64,000 nt of DNA from Streptomyces sp. NBC_01463. Its GTDB lineage: Bacteria > Actinomycetota > Actinomycetes > Streptomycetales > Streptomycetaceae. The notes beneath the pieces are model-generated. The model was given only the letters and a program-made list of their open reading frames with translations. It had not been told where the DNA came from and searched no databases. How positions within the stretch are numbered: position 1 is the stretch's first letter; each line of letters opens with the position of its first letter. Location: the NCBI GenBank assembly GCA_036227345.1, contig CP109468.1:6200001-6264000 (forward strand), read 5' to 3'. Position numbers and translations under genes: made by a program. Shown here piece by piece: positions 38,548 through 47,662 of this stretch.

Positions 38548-39006
38548 ATGGCGATCGAGGTCGGCACCCAGGCCCCGGATTTCGAGCTCAAGGACAACCA
38601 CGGCCGGACCGTGAAGCTCTCCGACTTCCGTGGTGAGAAGAACGTGGTGCTGCTGTTCTACCCGTTCGCCTTCACCGGGGTCTGCACGGGCGAGCTCTGC
38701 GCGCTCCGCGATGAACTGCCCGCGTTCGAGAACGACGACACGCAGCTGATCGCCGTCTCCAACGACTCCATCCACACCCTGCGCGTCTTCGCCGAGCAGG
38801 AGGGCCTCGAGTACCCGCTCGTCTCGGACTTCTGGCCGCACGGCGCGACCTCGCGCGCGTACGGCGTCTTCGACGAGGACAAGGGCTGCGCGGTGCGCGG
38901 CACCTTCATCATCGACAAGGAGGGCGTGGTGCGCTGGACGGTCGTCAACGGCCTGCCCGACGCGCGCGACCTCAACGACTACGTCAAGGCGCTCGGCGCG
39001 CTCTGA
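38548..39006 (+). CDS. Peroxiredoxin (AhpE/Bcp-like)
   Basis: A 152-residue thioredoxin-fold peroxidase. The peroxidatic cysteine is Cys46 in [13 protein letters not shown], within the PxxxT/S..C active-site pattern. A second cysteine, Cys51, follows five residues later, and Cys near [11 protein letters not shown] could resolve. The close match to AhpE (AFTGIC..EL) favours a one-Cys-like AhpE peroxidase that reduces hydroperoxides or peroxynitrite. Start at ATG; GAAGGGAC lies upstream. It stands between DUF3052 and the TerD genes. Confidence 0.92.
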   Translation: MAIEVGTQAPDFELKDNHGRTVKLSDFRGEKNVVLLFYPFAFTGVCTGELCALRDELPAFENDDTQLIAVSNDSIHTLRVFAEQEGLEYPLVSDFWPHGATSRAYGVFDEDKGCAVRGTFIIDKEGVVRWTVVNGLPDARDLNDYVKALGAL

Positions 39007-39156
39007 TCCGAGATCCGGTGGATCTCCGGGCGACCCCCCGCCGAAAGCCTGTTTTGGCCGGGAACCGGTCACTAGGATCCACTCGTTGATCCGATGCCAA
39101 CACGACGTGGAGGCGCCGGCACCGGCCGGCCCCCAAAGAAACCAATGGGAGGACTC

Positions 39157-39732
39157 GTGGGAGTCAGCCTCAGCAAGGGCGGCAACGTCTCGCTGACCAA
39201 GGCCGCGCCCAACCTGACCGCGGTCATCGTGGGTCTGGGCTGGGACGCTCGTACCACCACCGGCGGAGACTTCGACCTCGACGCCAGCGCCCTGCTCACG
39301 AACGCCGAGGGCAAGGTCGGCAACGACGGCAACTTCGTCTTCTTCAACAACCTCAAGAGCCCCGACGGCTCGGTCGAGCACACCGGTGACAACCTCACCG
39401 GTGAGGGCGAGGGCGACGACGAGGTCATCAAGGTCAACCTGGCCGGTGTCCCGGCCGACGTCGACAAGATCGTCTTCCCGGTCTCGATCTACGAGGCCGA
39501 GTCCCGTCAGCAGAGCTTCGGCCAGGTGCGCAACGCGTACATCCGCGTGGTCAACCAGGCGGACAACACCGAGCTCGCGCGCTACGACCTGAGCGAGGAC
39601 GCCTCGACGGAGACCGCGATGGTCTTCGGCGAGCTCTACCGCAACGGTGCGGAGTGGAAGTTCCGCGCCATCGGCCAGGGCTACGCCTCGGGTCTGCGCG
39701 GCATCGCGCAGGACTTCGGCGTCAACGTCTAG
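39157..39732 (+). CDS. TerD family protein (first copy)
   Basis: A 191-residue TerD domain protein at the usual length. The metal-binding acidic motifs are [12 protein letters not shown] and [13 protein letters not shown], where the family binds calcium. GTG start has GGGAGGA upstream. TerD proteins act in stress response and tellurite resistance; in S. coelicolor the TerD gene tdd8, near aceE, affects differentiation (family knowledge). It is followed by two hairpins and a second TerD. Confidence 0.93.
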   Translation: MGVSLSKGGNVSLTKAAPNLTAVIVGLGWDARTTTGGDFDLDASALLTNAEGKVGNDGNFVFFNNLKSPDGSVEHTGDNLTGEGEGDDEVIKVNLAGVPADVDKIVFPVSIYEAESRQQSFGQVRNAYIRVVNQADNTELARYDLSEDASTETAMVFGELYRNGAEWKFRAIGQGYASGLRGIAQDFGVNV

Positions 39733-39738
39733 CAGGAC

Positions 39739-39818
39739 CCGTCCGGGGCCGCGTGCGCGCGGCCCCGGACGGCACCAGCACGTCCCGTCCGGCGCCGCAC
39801 CCCGTGCGGCGCCGGACG
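39739..39818 (+). terminator. Tandem hairpins between the two TerD genes
   Basis: Two strong stems follow the first terD: 15 bp (39739-39753 with 39758-39772) and 15 bp (39786-39800 with 39804-39818), loops of 4 and 3 nt. They may terminate or dampen read-through into the second copy. Confidence 0.8.
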
Positions 39819-39906
39819 CGCTCAGCCGACGGATTCACCGGTCTCGGCATCGGCCGGCGGATCCGCCGGTTCCACACACGGTTCATCGACTCGGGGAGGA
39901 CACACC

Positions 39907-40482
39907 ATGGGCGTCACGCTCGCCAAGGGAGGCAATGTCTCCCTCTCCAAGGCCGCACCCAATCTCACCCAGGTGCTGATCGGGCTCGGCTGGGACGCAC
40001 GATCCACGACGGGGGCGGACTTCGACCTCGACGCCAGCGCACTGCTGTGCCAGTCGGGCCGGGTGCTCGGCGACGAATGGTTCGTGTTCTACAACAACCT
40101 CACGAGTCCCGACGGCTCCGTGGAGCACACCGGTGACAACCTCACGGGTGAGGGCGAGGGCGACGACGAGTCGGTCATCGTGCATCTCGACCAGGTGCCG
40201 GCCCACTGCGACAAGATCGTCTTTCCGGTCTCGATCCACGAGGCCGACAATCGCGGTCAGACATTCGGCCAGGTCAGCAATGCGTTCATCCGCGTGGTCA
40301 ACCAGGCCGACGGCCAGGAACTCGCGCGTTACGACCTCAGCGAGGACGCCTCGACGGAGACAGCGATGATCTTCGGCGAGCTCTACCGCTACAACGGCGA
40401 GTGGAAGTTCCGTGCAGTCGGGCAGGGGTACGCGTCGGGGCTGCGGGGCATCGCTCTAGACTTCGGGGTCAACGTTTCGTAA
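39907..40482 (+). CDS. TerD family protein (second copy)
   Basis: A 191-residue paralogue of the upstream TerD, collinear along its whole length. The same acidic motifs are present ([25 protein letters not shown]). Two extra cysteines (LLCQSGR, AHCDKIV) distinguish it. ATG start has GGAGGA nine bases upstream. Clear tandem duplication; the pair may form hetero-oligomers or be expressed in different conditions. It precedes the DUF475 membrane gene by 70 bases. Confidence 0.93.
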   Translation: MGVTLAKGGNVSLSKAAPNLTQVLIGLGWDARSTTGADFDLDASALLCQSGRVLGDEWFVFYNNLTSPDGSVEHTGDNLTGEGEGDDESVIVHLDQVPAHCDKIVFPVSIHEADNRGQTFGQVSNAFIRVVNQADGQELARYDLSEDASTETAMIFGELYRYNGEWKFRAVGQGYASGLRGIALDFGVNVS

Positions 40483-40552
40483 AGCCGCGCACGGCGCGGG
40501 GGAGCCCCGTGCTCTTCGGGGGAGACCCGTTACATACATGATGGGGTAGCCA

Positions 40553-41686
40553 GTGGTTCTGAAAACCTTCGGCTGGTCGTTCGCGATTACCGCGATCGGT
40601 CTGGTCGCAGCGTGGTTCTACGGGGGGTGGGAAGCCTTCGGAGTGGTGGCGATCCTTTCCGTCCTGGAGATCTCGCTGTCCTTCGACAACGCGGTGATCA
40701 ACGCCGGAATCCTGAAGAAGATGAGTGCCTTCTGGCAGAAGATCTTCCTCACGGTCGGCGTGCTCATCGCGGTCTTCGGTATGCGGCTGGTATTCCCCGT
40801 CGTGATCGTGGCCATCACCGCCAAACTGGGACCGATCGAGGCGATCGATCTTTCCTTCAACGACCCGGACCGCTACAAGGAACTGGTCACCGACGCCCAC
40901 CCGGCGATCGCCGCCTTCGGTGGCATGTTCCTGCTCATGATCTTCCTCGACTTCATCTTCGAGGACCGTGACATCCAGTGGCTGCGCTGGATCGAGCGCC
41001 CGCTCGCCAAGCTCGGCAAGGTCGACATGCTGTCGGTCTGCATCGCCCTGATCGTCCTCCTGATCTCGGCCATGACCTTCGCGACCCAGGCGCACCAGCA
41101 CGGCGGCGGACACGCGGACAAGGCCGAGACGGTCATGCTCGCCGGCATCGCCGGTCTGATCACGTACCTCATCGTCGGCGGTCTCTCCGGCTTCTTCGAG
41201 AACAAGCTCGAGGAAGAGGAGGAACGCGAGCACGAGGCGGAGGAGGAGGCCAGGCGGACCGGCAAGAAGATCTCCGCGGTCGCCCTCTCCGGCAAGGCCG
41301 CGTTCTTCATGTTCCTCTACCTGGAAGTGCTCGACGCGTCCTTCTCGTTCGACGGTGTCATCGGCGCCTTCGCTGTCACCAACGAGATCGTGCTGATGGC
41401 GCTGGGCCTCGGTATCGGTGCCATGTACGTCCGTTCGCTCACGGTCTACCTGGTCCGCCAGGGCACCCTGGACGACTACGTCTACCTGGAGCACGGCGCG
41501 CACTACGCGATCGGCGCCCTGTCGATCATCCTGCTCGTCACGATCCAGTACGAGATCCACGAGCTCATCACCGGTCTCGTCGGTGTCGTCCTGATCGCCT
41601 GGTCCTTCTGGTCCTCGGTCCGGCGCAACAAGGCCATCGAGGCCGACGGCGGTGAAGGCAGTACGGAAGTCTCCGCCGGGGTGTGA
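40553..41686 (+). CDS. DUF475 / TerC-like integral membrane protein
   Basis: A 377-residue membrane protein with about eight hydrophobic segments and an intracellular acidic/basic loop (ENKLEEEEEREHEAEEEARR, about residues 217-236). The duplicated core LEISLSFDNAVINAG and LDASFSFDGVIGAFAVTN has the conserved Asp-containing helices of the TerC/DUF475 superfamily, proteins linked to metal ion export. It follows terD in the same direction, so a membrane partner for the TerD proteins is likely. GTG start. Confidence 0.88.
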   Translation: MVLKTFGWSFAITAIGLVAAWFYGGWEAFGVVAILSVLEISLSFDNAVINAGILKKMSAFWQKIFLTVGVLIAVFGMRLVFPVVIVAITAKLGPIEAIDLSFNDPDRYKELVTDAHPAIAAFGGMFLLMIFLDFIFEDRDIQWLRWIERPLAKLGKVDMLSVCIALIVLLISAMTFATQAHQHGGGHADKAETVMLAGIAGLITYLIVGGLSGFFENKLEEEEEREHEAEEEARRTGKKISAVALSGKAAFFMFLYLEVLDASFSFDGVIGAFAVTNEIVLMALGLGIGAMYVRSLTVYLVRQGTLDDYVYLEHGAHYAIGALSIILLVTIQYEIHELITGLVGVVLIAWSFWSSVRRNKAIEADGGEGSTEVSAGV

Positions 41687-41711
41687 CCCGGTAGGGATTG
41701 AGGAACGCTCT

Positions 41712-41777
41712 CTGCGGGGCGGCTCGTGCGGCAACGGTTGTGGGGAACACCATGACCGGCCCGGAGCCGCCCCGCAG
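41712..41777. repeat. 14-bp inverted repeat before the TerA-like gene
   Basis: CTGCGGGGCGGCTC (41712-41725) and its exact complement (41764-41777) frame a 38-nt loop between the DUF475 stop and the TerA-like start. It could be a weak terminator or an RNA structure controlling the downstream gene. Confidence 0.55.
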
Positions 41778-41839
41778 TGGTGCGTGCGTCGCGTGTGCCG
41801 CATGCGACGGGTGCGGGGCCGAGAGGTGTGGGGGTTGGC

Positions 41840-42574
41840 ATGGCGTTCTGGAACAGCCTGTGGCCGGGGCGGGAAGCGCAGTTCGAGTCGGGCAACTCGG
41901 CGACGAGCTCCATCGTGCTCTCCAGGAGGCACGCCACGGTCTCGCTGACCAAACAAGGGGCACTGACCGGCAATCTGCGGGTCAACCTCTCCTGGCAGAT
42001 GCGTTCGTCCGACATCGAGGGCCGGTCACGGCAGAGCGGCCGGCTGCTGCGGCCGCTCAAGCTCTTCAAGCCCGACGTGGTCCAGGCGCACACGCAGGGC
42101 GTGGTCAACGTCGACCTGGACCTCGGCTGCATGTACGAGCTGGCGGACGGGACGAAGGGCGTGGTGCAGCCGCTCGGCAACCTGATCGGCGATCTGAACG
42201 GCCCGCCGTTCATCCGGCTCAGCGGTGACGACCGCTTCGGGGCGCCGTCCGGGGAGACCGTCTACGTCAACCTCGACCAGCGCGAGCAGATCAAGCGGAT
42301 GCTGTTCTTCGTCTACATCTACGACCAGACCCCGGCCTTCGACCGCACCCACGCCAAGGTGACGCTCTACCCGGGCAACGGTCCGCGCATCGAGATCGAG
42401 CTGGACGAACGGGCCCCGCAGGCCCGCTCCTGCGCGGTGTTCACGGTGGAGAACATCAAGGACGAGCTGATCGTGCGGCGCGAGGTGAAGTTCGTGTACG
42501 GCTTCCAGTCGGAGCTGGACCGGCTGTACGGCTACGGCATGCAGTGGGGGCGCGGCTACAAGACCAGGGCGTAG
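41840..42574 (+). CDS. TerD-superfamily protein, TerA-like
   Basis: A 244-residue protein resembling TerA and other TerD-fold proteins. It starts AFWNSLWPGREAQFESGNS, contains VVNVDLDLGCMYELADGTKG (the acidic beta-sandwich segment) and ends RLYGYGMQWGRGYKTRA. Related proteins in Ter operons are cytoplasmic scaffold or sensor components. The start is the ATG with GAGAGG upstream, as an upstream extension is not coding in character. Part of the rightward Ter gene series. Confidence 0.83.
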   Translation: MAFWNSLWPGREAQFESGNSATSSIVLSRRHATVSLTKQGALTGNLRVNLSWQMRSSDIEGRSRQSGRLLRPLKLFKPDVVQAHTQGVVNVDLDLGCMYELADGTKGVVQPLGNLIGDLNGPPFIRLSGDDRFGAPSGETVYVNLDQREQIKRMLFFVYIYDQTPAFDRTHAKVTLYPGNGPRIEIELDERAPQARSCAVFTVENIKDELIVRREVKFVYGFQSELDRLYGYGMQWGRGYKTRA

Positions 42575-42587
42575 CCGCGCCTGTCGC

Positions 42588-42613
42588 CCTCCGGCCCGGA
42601 TCCGGTCCGGAGG
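42588..42613. terminator. Short hairpin between convergent Ter genes
   Basis: A 7-bp stem CCTCCGG (42588-42594) with CCGGAGG (42607-42613) lies between the convergent stop codons; moderate strength. Confidence 0.45.
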
Positions 42614-42631
42614 CGTACGGACGGGGCCGGG

Positions 42632-43459
42632 TCAGGGCCGTATGAACTGCGGCCCCTGCGGTGGCAGGACGAAGTTCGGGTCGGGCGCGTGGGCGGCCGC
42701 CGCCGCGGGCTGCGGATAGCCGTAGGCGGGCTGTGCGGAGGACGGCTGGGGGTAGCCGTACGCGGGCTGCGGCGCGGGCTGGGCAGGAGCCGCGGCGGGC
42801 TGCGGGTAGCCGTACGCGGGCTGCTGGTGCTGGACCGTGGCCTGCGAGTCCGGGCCGGGCGCCGGTGCGGGCGGGAAGGCGGGGGCGGGCGGCGGGGTCG
42901 GACCGGGGTCGGCCGCGGTCTCGTCCACCGAAATCCCGAAGGCCGTCGCGAGACCGACGAGACCGGTCGGATAGCCCTGCCCCACGGCCCGGAATTTCCA
43001 GCCATCGCCGCGCCGGTAGAGCTCGCCGCAGATGATGGCGGTCTCCTCGCCCGTCTCCGGCCGCACGTCGAACACGGCGAGCGGCTCGCCGCCCGACGCG
43101 GCGGCGTCGTAGAGCAGGATGCGGAGGTCGCGCACCTGCTCGAAGGCGGCCCCGTCGGACGACGCGGCGATGACGACCTGGTCGACCGAGGGGTCGAGTG
43201 CGTTCAGGTCGGCCTCGATGGTGTCCGTCAGCCCCTCGGCCAGGCTGCGCTTCGGCAGCCGTCGTACCAGGCCGGAGGGGTGGCGGGGCTGGTTGTAGAA
43301 GACGAAGTCCTCGTCGGAGCGCACGCGGCCGCCGGCTCCGAGCAGCAGGGCCGAGGCGTCGACGTCCGGCACCCCGGAGCCCGGGGTCCAGCGCAGCACG
43401 GCCCGTACGGCCATGGCGTCGAGGGGGACGTTCGAGCCTTTCACCATCGCGTGCGTCAT
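42632..43459 (-). CDS. TerD family protein with Pro/Gln/Tyr repeat tail
   Basis: A 275-residue protein. The TerD domain covers about residues 1-180 (THAMVKGSNVPLDAMAVRAV to YPTGLVGLATAFGISV). The C-terminal 85 residues are low-complexity Pro/Ala/Gln with three copies of QPAYGYPQP, suggesting a flexible or phase-separating tail. It is on the opposite strand to the rest of the Ter cluster, divergent from the HpcH-like gene. Three in-frame ATGs exist; 43459 matches the usual start of this subfamily. Acidic Ca-binding positions are less complete than in the short TerD proteins. Confidence 0.85.
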   Translation of the reverse strand: MTHAMVKGSNVPLDAMAVRAVLRWTPGSGVPDVDASALLLGAGGRVRSDEDFVFYNQPRHPSGLVRRLPKRSLAEGLTDTIEADLNALDPSVDQVVIAASSDGAAFEQVRDLRILLYDAAASGGEPLAVFDVRPETGEETAIICGELYRRGDGWKFRAVGQGYPTGLVGLATAFGISVDETAADPGPTPPPAPAFPPAPAPGPDSQATVQHQQPAYGYPQPAAAPAQPAPQPAYGYPQPSSAQPAYGYPQPAAAAAHAPDPNFVLPPQGPQFIRP

Positions 43460-43680
43460 GCCGGTCATCCTGCCTGCTGGCAGCCCCTGCGGACAACGCG
43501 GGGGTCGCAAGCCGTGTCTCGCCGAAATGTCGGAACGGGCGCCTCCGCGCCCTTCGGAACCATCGCGAAATGGACGAGTTACCCGGAATTCATGCGGACA
43601 GGGAACTGCCGACACCCGTCCGTACGTACTATTACCGGCCACACGTTGTCCGGTCGGTCAGGGAGTACGGGGGGAATCAC

Positions 43681-44850
43681 ATGCGTCATTTCGGGCATAT
43701 TGCGCCTGCTGCGAGGGGCGATCTGTTCTTCCGGGAACCGTGTGACTTCGACGCCGGCTCCCCGGCCCCCGTCCTCGCGGCCGCCCTGGGCGCCACGCTC
43801 TACAGCCCCGCCACGCGGCCCGCTCTCGCCGACGACGTCATCAAGCAGGCCGCCCGCGGTGTCGTCTCCATGGTGCTGTGCCTGGAGGATTCGATCGACG
43901 ACTCCGAGGTGGCCGACGCCGAGGAGAACCTGGTCAGGCAGTTCGCCGATCTGGCCGGGCGCGACGGGGCGCTGCCGCTGCTGTTCATCCGGGTCCGTGA
44001 ACCGCACCAGATCACCGACCTGGTGCGCCGGCTCGGCGAGTCCGCCCGATTGTTGTCCGGTTTCGTACTTCCCAAGTTCACGCACGAGCGTGGTGTGCCG
44101 TTCATGGAGGCCCTCACCAAGGCCGAGGCCGAGGGCGTCGACGGGCTGCGGCTCTTCGCCATGCCCGTGCTGGAATCCCCCGAACTGCTGCACCTGGAGA
44201 CCAGGCGGGAAGTCCTCCACAAGATCGCCCGCACCGTCGACACCTACCGTGACCGGGTGCTCGCGCTGCGGCTCGGCGTCACCGACTTCTGCTCGGCGTA
44301 CGGACTGCGCCGGGCACCCGACATGACGGCGTACGACGTCCGGATCGTCGGCGACGTCATCGCCGACGTGGTCAACGTGCTGGGCCGGGCGGACGGGACG
44401 GGCTTCACGATCACCGGCCCCGTCTGGGAGTACTTCAGACTCCAGGAGCGCATGTTCAAGCCACAGCTGCGCCGCAGTCCCTTCCTGGAGGGCCGGGCGG
44501 AGGAACTGCGCACCGCGCTGATCGAGCACGACCTGGACGGGCTGCTGCGGGAGATCGAGCTCGACCGGGCCAACGGCCTGCTCGGCAAGACCTGTATCCA
44601 CCCCTCGCACGTGGCCCCCGTGCACGCGCTGTCGGTGGTCAGCCATGAGGAGTTCAGCGACGCGCAGGACATCCTGCGGCCGGAGCGGGGCGGCGGCGGG
44701 GTGCTGCGCTCCTCGTACACGAACAAGATGAACGAGGTGAAGCCGCACCGCGCCTGGGCCGAGCGCACACTGCGGCGGGCCGAGGTCTTCGGCGTGGCGA
44801 AGGAGGACGTCGGCTTCGTGGACCTGCTGGCGGCGAGCCTCGCGGAGTGA
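43681..44850 (+). CDS. HpcH/HpaI aldolase or citrate lyase-like protein of the Ter pathway
   Basis: A 389-residue TIM-barrel lyase-like protein. CitE-type features are VSMVLCLEDSIDDSEVADAE (metal-binding region), FVLPKFTHERGVPFMEAL, and LLGKTCIHPSHVAPVHAL near the C-terminus. In Ter operons such enzymes accompany phosphoribosyltransferase, TRSP and HAD proteins in a predicted pathway for a nucleoside-like metabolite. Here it is directly followed by those genes. Its true substrate is unknown. Confidence 0.87.
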   Translation: MRHFGHIAPAARGDLFFREPCDFDAGSPAPVLAAALGATLYSPATRPALADDVIKQAARGVVSMVLCLEDSIDDSEVADAEENLVRQFADLAGRDGALPLLFIRVREPHQITDLVRRLGESARLLSGFVLPKFTHERGVPFMEALTKAEAEGVDGLRLFAMPVLESPELLHLETRREVLHKIARTVDTYRDRVLALRLGVTDFCSAYGLRRAPDMTAYDVRIVGDVIADVVNVLGRADGTGFTITGPVWEYFRLQERMFKPQLRRSPFLEGRAEELRTALIEHDLDGLLREIELDRANGLLGKTCIHPSHVAPVHALSVVSHEEFSDAQDILRPERGGGGVLRSSYTNKMNEVKPHRAWAERTLRRAEVFGVAKEDVGFVDLLAASLAE

Positions 44851-45019
44851 GCGGAGCAGGTGCGCGGGTTCCCCCGGGCCCCGGACGGGCCCGCAGGTGC
44901 GGGTGCGCGGGGCGCGTGATGCTTGATGCGCGGGTCCGGTGAGCGGGCGCGTGATGCTTGATGGACGACGGGTCCCGGTAGGCGGGCGCGTGGCAGGCCG
45001 ACGGAAAGAGACGACGAAC

Positions 45020-47662
45020 GTGGTGTGGTCGGGTAGCTGGGTCGCGGAGCGGCTGGGCGTCGAGCTGGTGGGCGACGGGGAGCTCCGTGAGCTGTTGGGC
45101 CTCGCCCTGCGGCGCAACCCCAAGCGGGCACATCTGCTCGTTTCCAACGTGCTCGGCAAGCACGTGCCGCAGCGCCCGTCGGTCGTGTACGGCGCCGGTT
45201 TCGAGCTCGGCCGCCGGGTGCGCGACCTGCTCGGCGATGCCGGGGCGCGCGAGGCGGTCGTGCTGGGCTACGCCGAGACGGCCACCGGCCTCGGCCACGC
45301 GGTCGCCGACGGGCTGGGCGATGCGCCCTACCTCCACTCGACGCGACGCCCCGTCGAGGGCGTGGCACGGGCGGGCGGCTTCGAGGAGGCGCACTCGCAC
45401 GCCACCTCGCACCTGCTGCTGCCGGAGGACCCGGACCTGCTGGGGAACGGCGAGGAGGGCTCCTCCGGTGCGACGCTCGTCCTCGTGGACGACGAGTTCT
45501 CCACCGGCAACACCGTCCTCAACACCATCCGCGACCTGCACGAGCGCTGCCCCCGCAGCCGGTACGTCATCGTGGCGCTGGTCGACATGCGCTCACCGGC
45601 CGACCGTGGGCGGCTCGCGGAGTTCGCCGCGGAGATCGGTGCCCGCATCGACCTGGTGGCGAGGAACACGGGCACGGTGGGCCTCCCGGAGGGCATCCTG
45701 GAGAAGGGGCAGGCCCTGGTCGCGGAGCAGGAGGCGCTGCGGCCCCCCGCGCCGACGCCCGGCGACGGGAAGCTGCCCGGCACCCTCCGCCCCTGTGCGC
45801 GCGTGGACCTTCAGTGGCCCGCAGGAGTACCCGACGGCGGCCGGCACGGCTTCACCCCGGCACACCGCGCGGTCCTGGAACCCGCCCTCCCGGCCATGGC
45901 GGACCGCATCGCGCAGGCGCTGGACGAGCGGATGCCGGCCGAGCGGATGCCGTCCGGGCAGGCACCGGACGAGGAGACAGGTGCAGGGCAGCCCCGCCGG
46001 ATCCTGGTCCTCGGCTTCGAGGAGCTGATGTACGCGCCCCTGCGCCTGGGCACCGCCCTGGAGGCGCGTACGGGCACCGGCGCGGATGCCCGTACCGGCG
46101 CTGACGCCCGTACCGGCTCGGACGCGCGCTACGAGGTCCGTTACTCCACCACGACCCGCTCCCCGGTCCTCGCCGTGGACGACCCGGGTTACGCGATACG
46201 CACCCGTCTGGTCTTCCCGGCCCACGACGACCCGGCCGACGGCCCCGGCGACCGGTACGCGTACAACGTCGCGGGCGCCGGCTTCGACGCCGTCGTCCTC
46301 GTCGTCGACTCCACCGCGGACACCCCCGCCCTGCACGCCCCCGGCGGCCTGCTGCACCAGCTGGCCGCACACACCGGCACGGTCCTGCTGGCGGTGGTCC
46401 CCTCGTACGTACCGTCCGGGGCCGCGACCGCCGTACCCGCCGAGTCCTCCACCTCGGTACCGACCCCGGCCCACGCCCCCGAACGGCAGGAAGACTCCGC
46501 CATGCTGCCCGAGCCCCTCCGCGGCCCCGCCTTCTCCTCCTACGCGCCGGACGAGGTCGGCTGGCTGCTCCAGGACCTCTCGGACACCGAGCTGGAGGCG
46601 CCCACCGAGGAGCGCGAGGAGGCGATACAGAGCGGTGGCGCGCACTACGCCGAATCGCTGCCGGTGGAGTACCAGCCGTCCGAGCAGTACCAGGACCTGT
46701 TCAAGGCGGCCCTGGACCTGTCGGCGGCCCGCATCGCCCGCGCCGTCGGCACGGTCACCGAGACGGTCCTCGCCGAGCGCGGCCCGCGCCCCGTCCTGGT
46801 CTCGCTGGCCCGGGCCGGCACCCCCGTCGGCGTACTGATGCGCCGCTGGGCCCGGCTCCGGCGCGGTGCCGACCTGCCGCACTACGCCGTCTCGATCGTG
46901 CGGGGCCGCGGGATCGACGCCAACGCCCTGCGCTGGCTGGCCGCCCACCACAACCCGGCCGATGTCGTCTTCGTCGACGGCTGGACGGGCAAGGGTGCCA
47001 TCACCCGCGAACTGGCGGCGGCCATCGCCGAGTTCGAGGAGTCCGACGGCACGGAGGGCTTCAACCCGGAGATCGCGGTGCTGGCCGACCCGGGCGGCTG
47101 CGTCCGCACGTACGGCACCCGCGAGGACTTCCTGATCCCGTCCGCCTGCCTCAACTCCACGGTCTCCGGACTGATCTCCCGTACGGTGCTGCGCTCCGAC
47201 CTGGTCGGACAGGACGACTTCCACGGTGCGAAGTTCTACCGCGAGCTGGCCGGATCGGACGTCTCCGGCCACTTCCTCGACACCGTCACCGACCGGTTCG
47301 ACGAGGTCGCCGACGCCGTGGACGCCGAGGTGAAGGAACTGCTGACGGCCGACCGCGCCCCGACCTGGGAGGGCTGGGCCGCGGTGGAGCGCATCAGCGA
47401 GGAGTACGGCATCCACGACGTGAATCTGGTCAAGCCGGGTGTCGGCGAGACGACCCGGGTCCTGCTGCGGCGCGTCCCGTGGAAGATCCTCGCCAAGCGG
47501 GGCGCGGGAGCGGACCTGGAACACATCAGGCTGCTCGCCGTGCAGCGCGGCGTACCGGTCGAGGAGGTCGACGAACTCCCGTACACCTGCGTCGGGTTGA
47601 TCCACCCGAAGTACACGCGCGGGGCGACGGGCGCTGACGGCAGGGCGGTGGAGTCCAAGTGA
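45020..47662 (+). CDS. Fused phosphoribosyltransferase-TRSP-StiP-PELOTA-like protein
   Basis: An 880-residue multidomain protein. Residues 1-240 resemble the Ter-associated phosphoribosyltransferase: PRPP loop TLVLVDDEFSTGNTVLNTI (about 152-170) and RNPKRAHLLVSNVLGKHVP. Residues 325-470 resemble TRSP (RILVLGFEELMYAPLRLGTA). After a Pro/Ala linker, residues 500-770 resemble StiP (SYAPDEVGWLLQDL, RPVLVSLARAGTPVGVLMRR), and the C-terminus resembles a PELOTA RNA-binding unit (TRVLLRRVPWKILAKRG). These domains are often separate genes. A GTG at 45020 with GGAAAGAG nine bases upstream is preferred over an ATG 81 bases earlier. An internal ATG at 46502 with AGGAAG eight bases upstream could yield the StiP half alone. 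The following HAD gene overlaps by GTGA. Confidence 0.83.
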   Translation: MVWSGSWVAERLGVELVGDGELRELLGLALRRNPKRAHLLVSNVLGKHVPQRPSVVYGAGFELGRRVRDLLGDAGAREAVVLGYAETATGLGHAVADGLGDAPYLHSTRRPVEGVARAGGFEEAHSHATSHLLLPEDPDLLGNGEEGSSGATLVLVDDEFSTGNTVLNTIRDLHERCPRSRYVIVALVDMRSPADRGRLAEFAAEIGARIDLVARNTGTVGLPEGILEKGQALVAEQEALRPPAPTPGDGKLPGTLRPCARVDLQWPAGVPDGGRHGFTPAHRAVLEPALPAMADRIAQALDERMPAERMPSGQAPDEETGAGQPRRILVLGFEELMYAPLRLGTALEARTGTGADARTGADARTGSDARYEVRYSTTTRSPVLAVDDPGYAIRTRLVFPAHDDPADGPGDRYAYNVAGAGFDAVVLVVDSTADTPALHAPGGLLHQLAAHTGTVLLAVVPSYVPSGAATAVPAESSTSVPTPAHAPERQEDSAMLPEPLRGPAFSSYAPDEVGWLLQDLSDTELEAPTEEREEAIQSGGAHYAESLPVEYQPSEQYQDLFKAALDLSAARIARAVGTVTETVLAERGPRPVLVSLARAGTPVGVLMRRWARLRRGADLPHYAVSIVRGRGIDANALRWLAAHHNPADVVFVDGWTGKGAITRELAAAIAEFEESDGTEGFNPEIAVLADPGGCVRTYGTREDFLIPSACLNSTVSGLISRTVLRSDLVGQDDFHGAKFYRELAGSDVSGHFLDTVTDRFDEVADAVDAEVKELLTADRAPTWEGWAAVERISEEYGIHDVNLVKPGVGETTRVLLRRVPWKILAKRGAGADLEHIRLLAVQRGVPVEEVDELPYTCVGLIHPKYTRGATGADGRAVESK

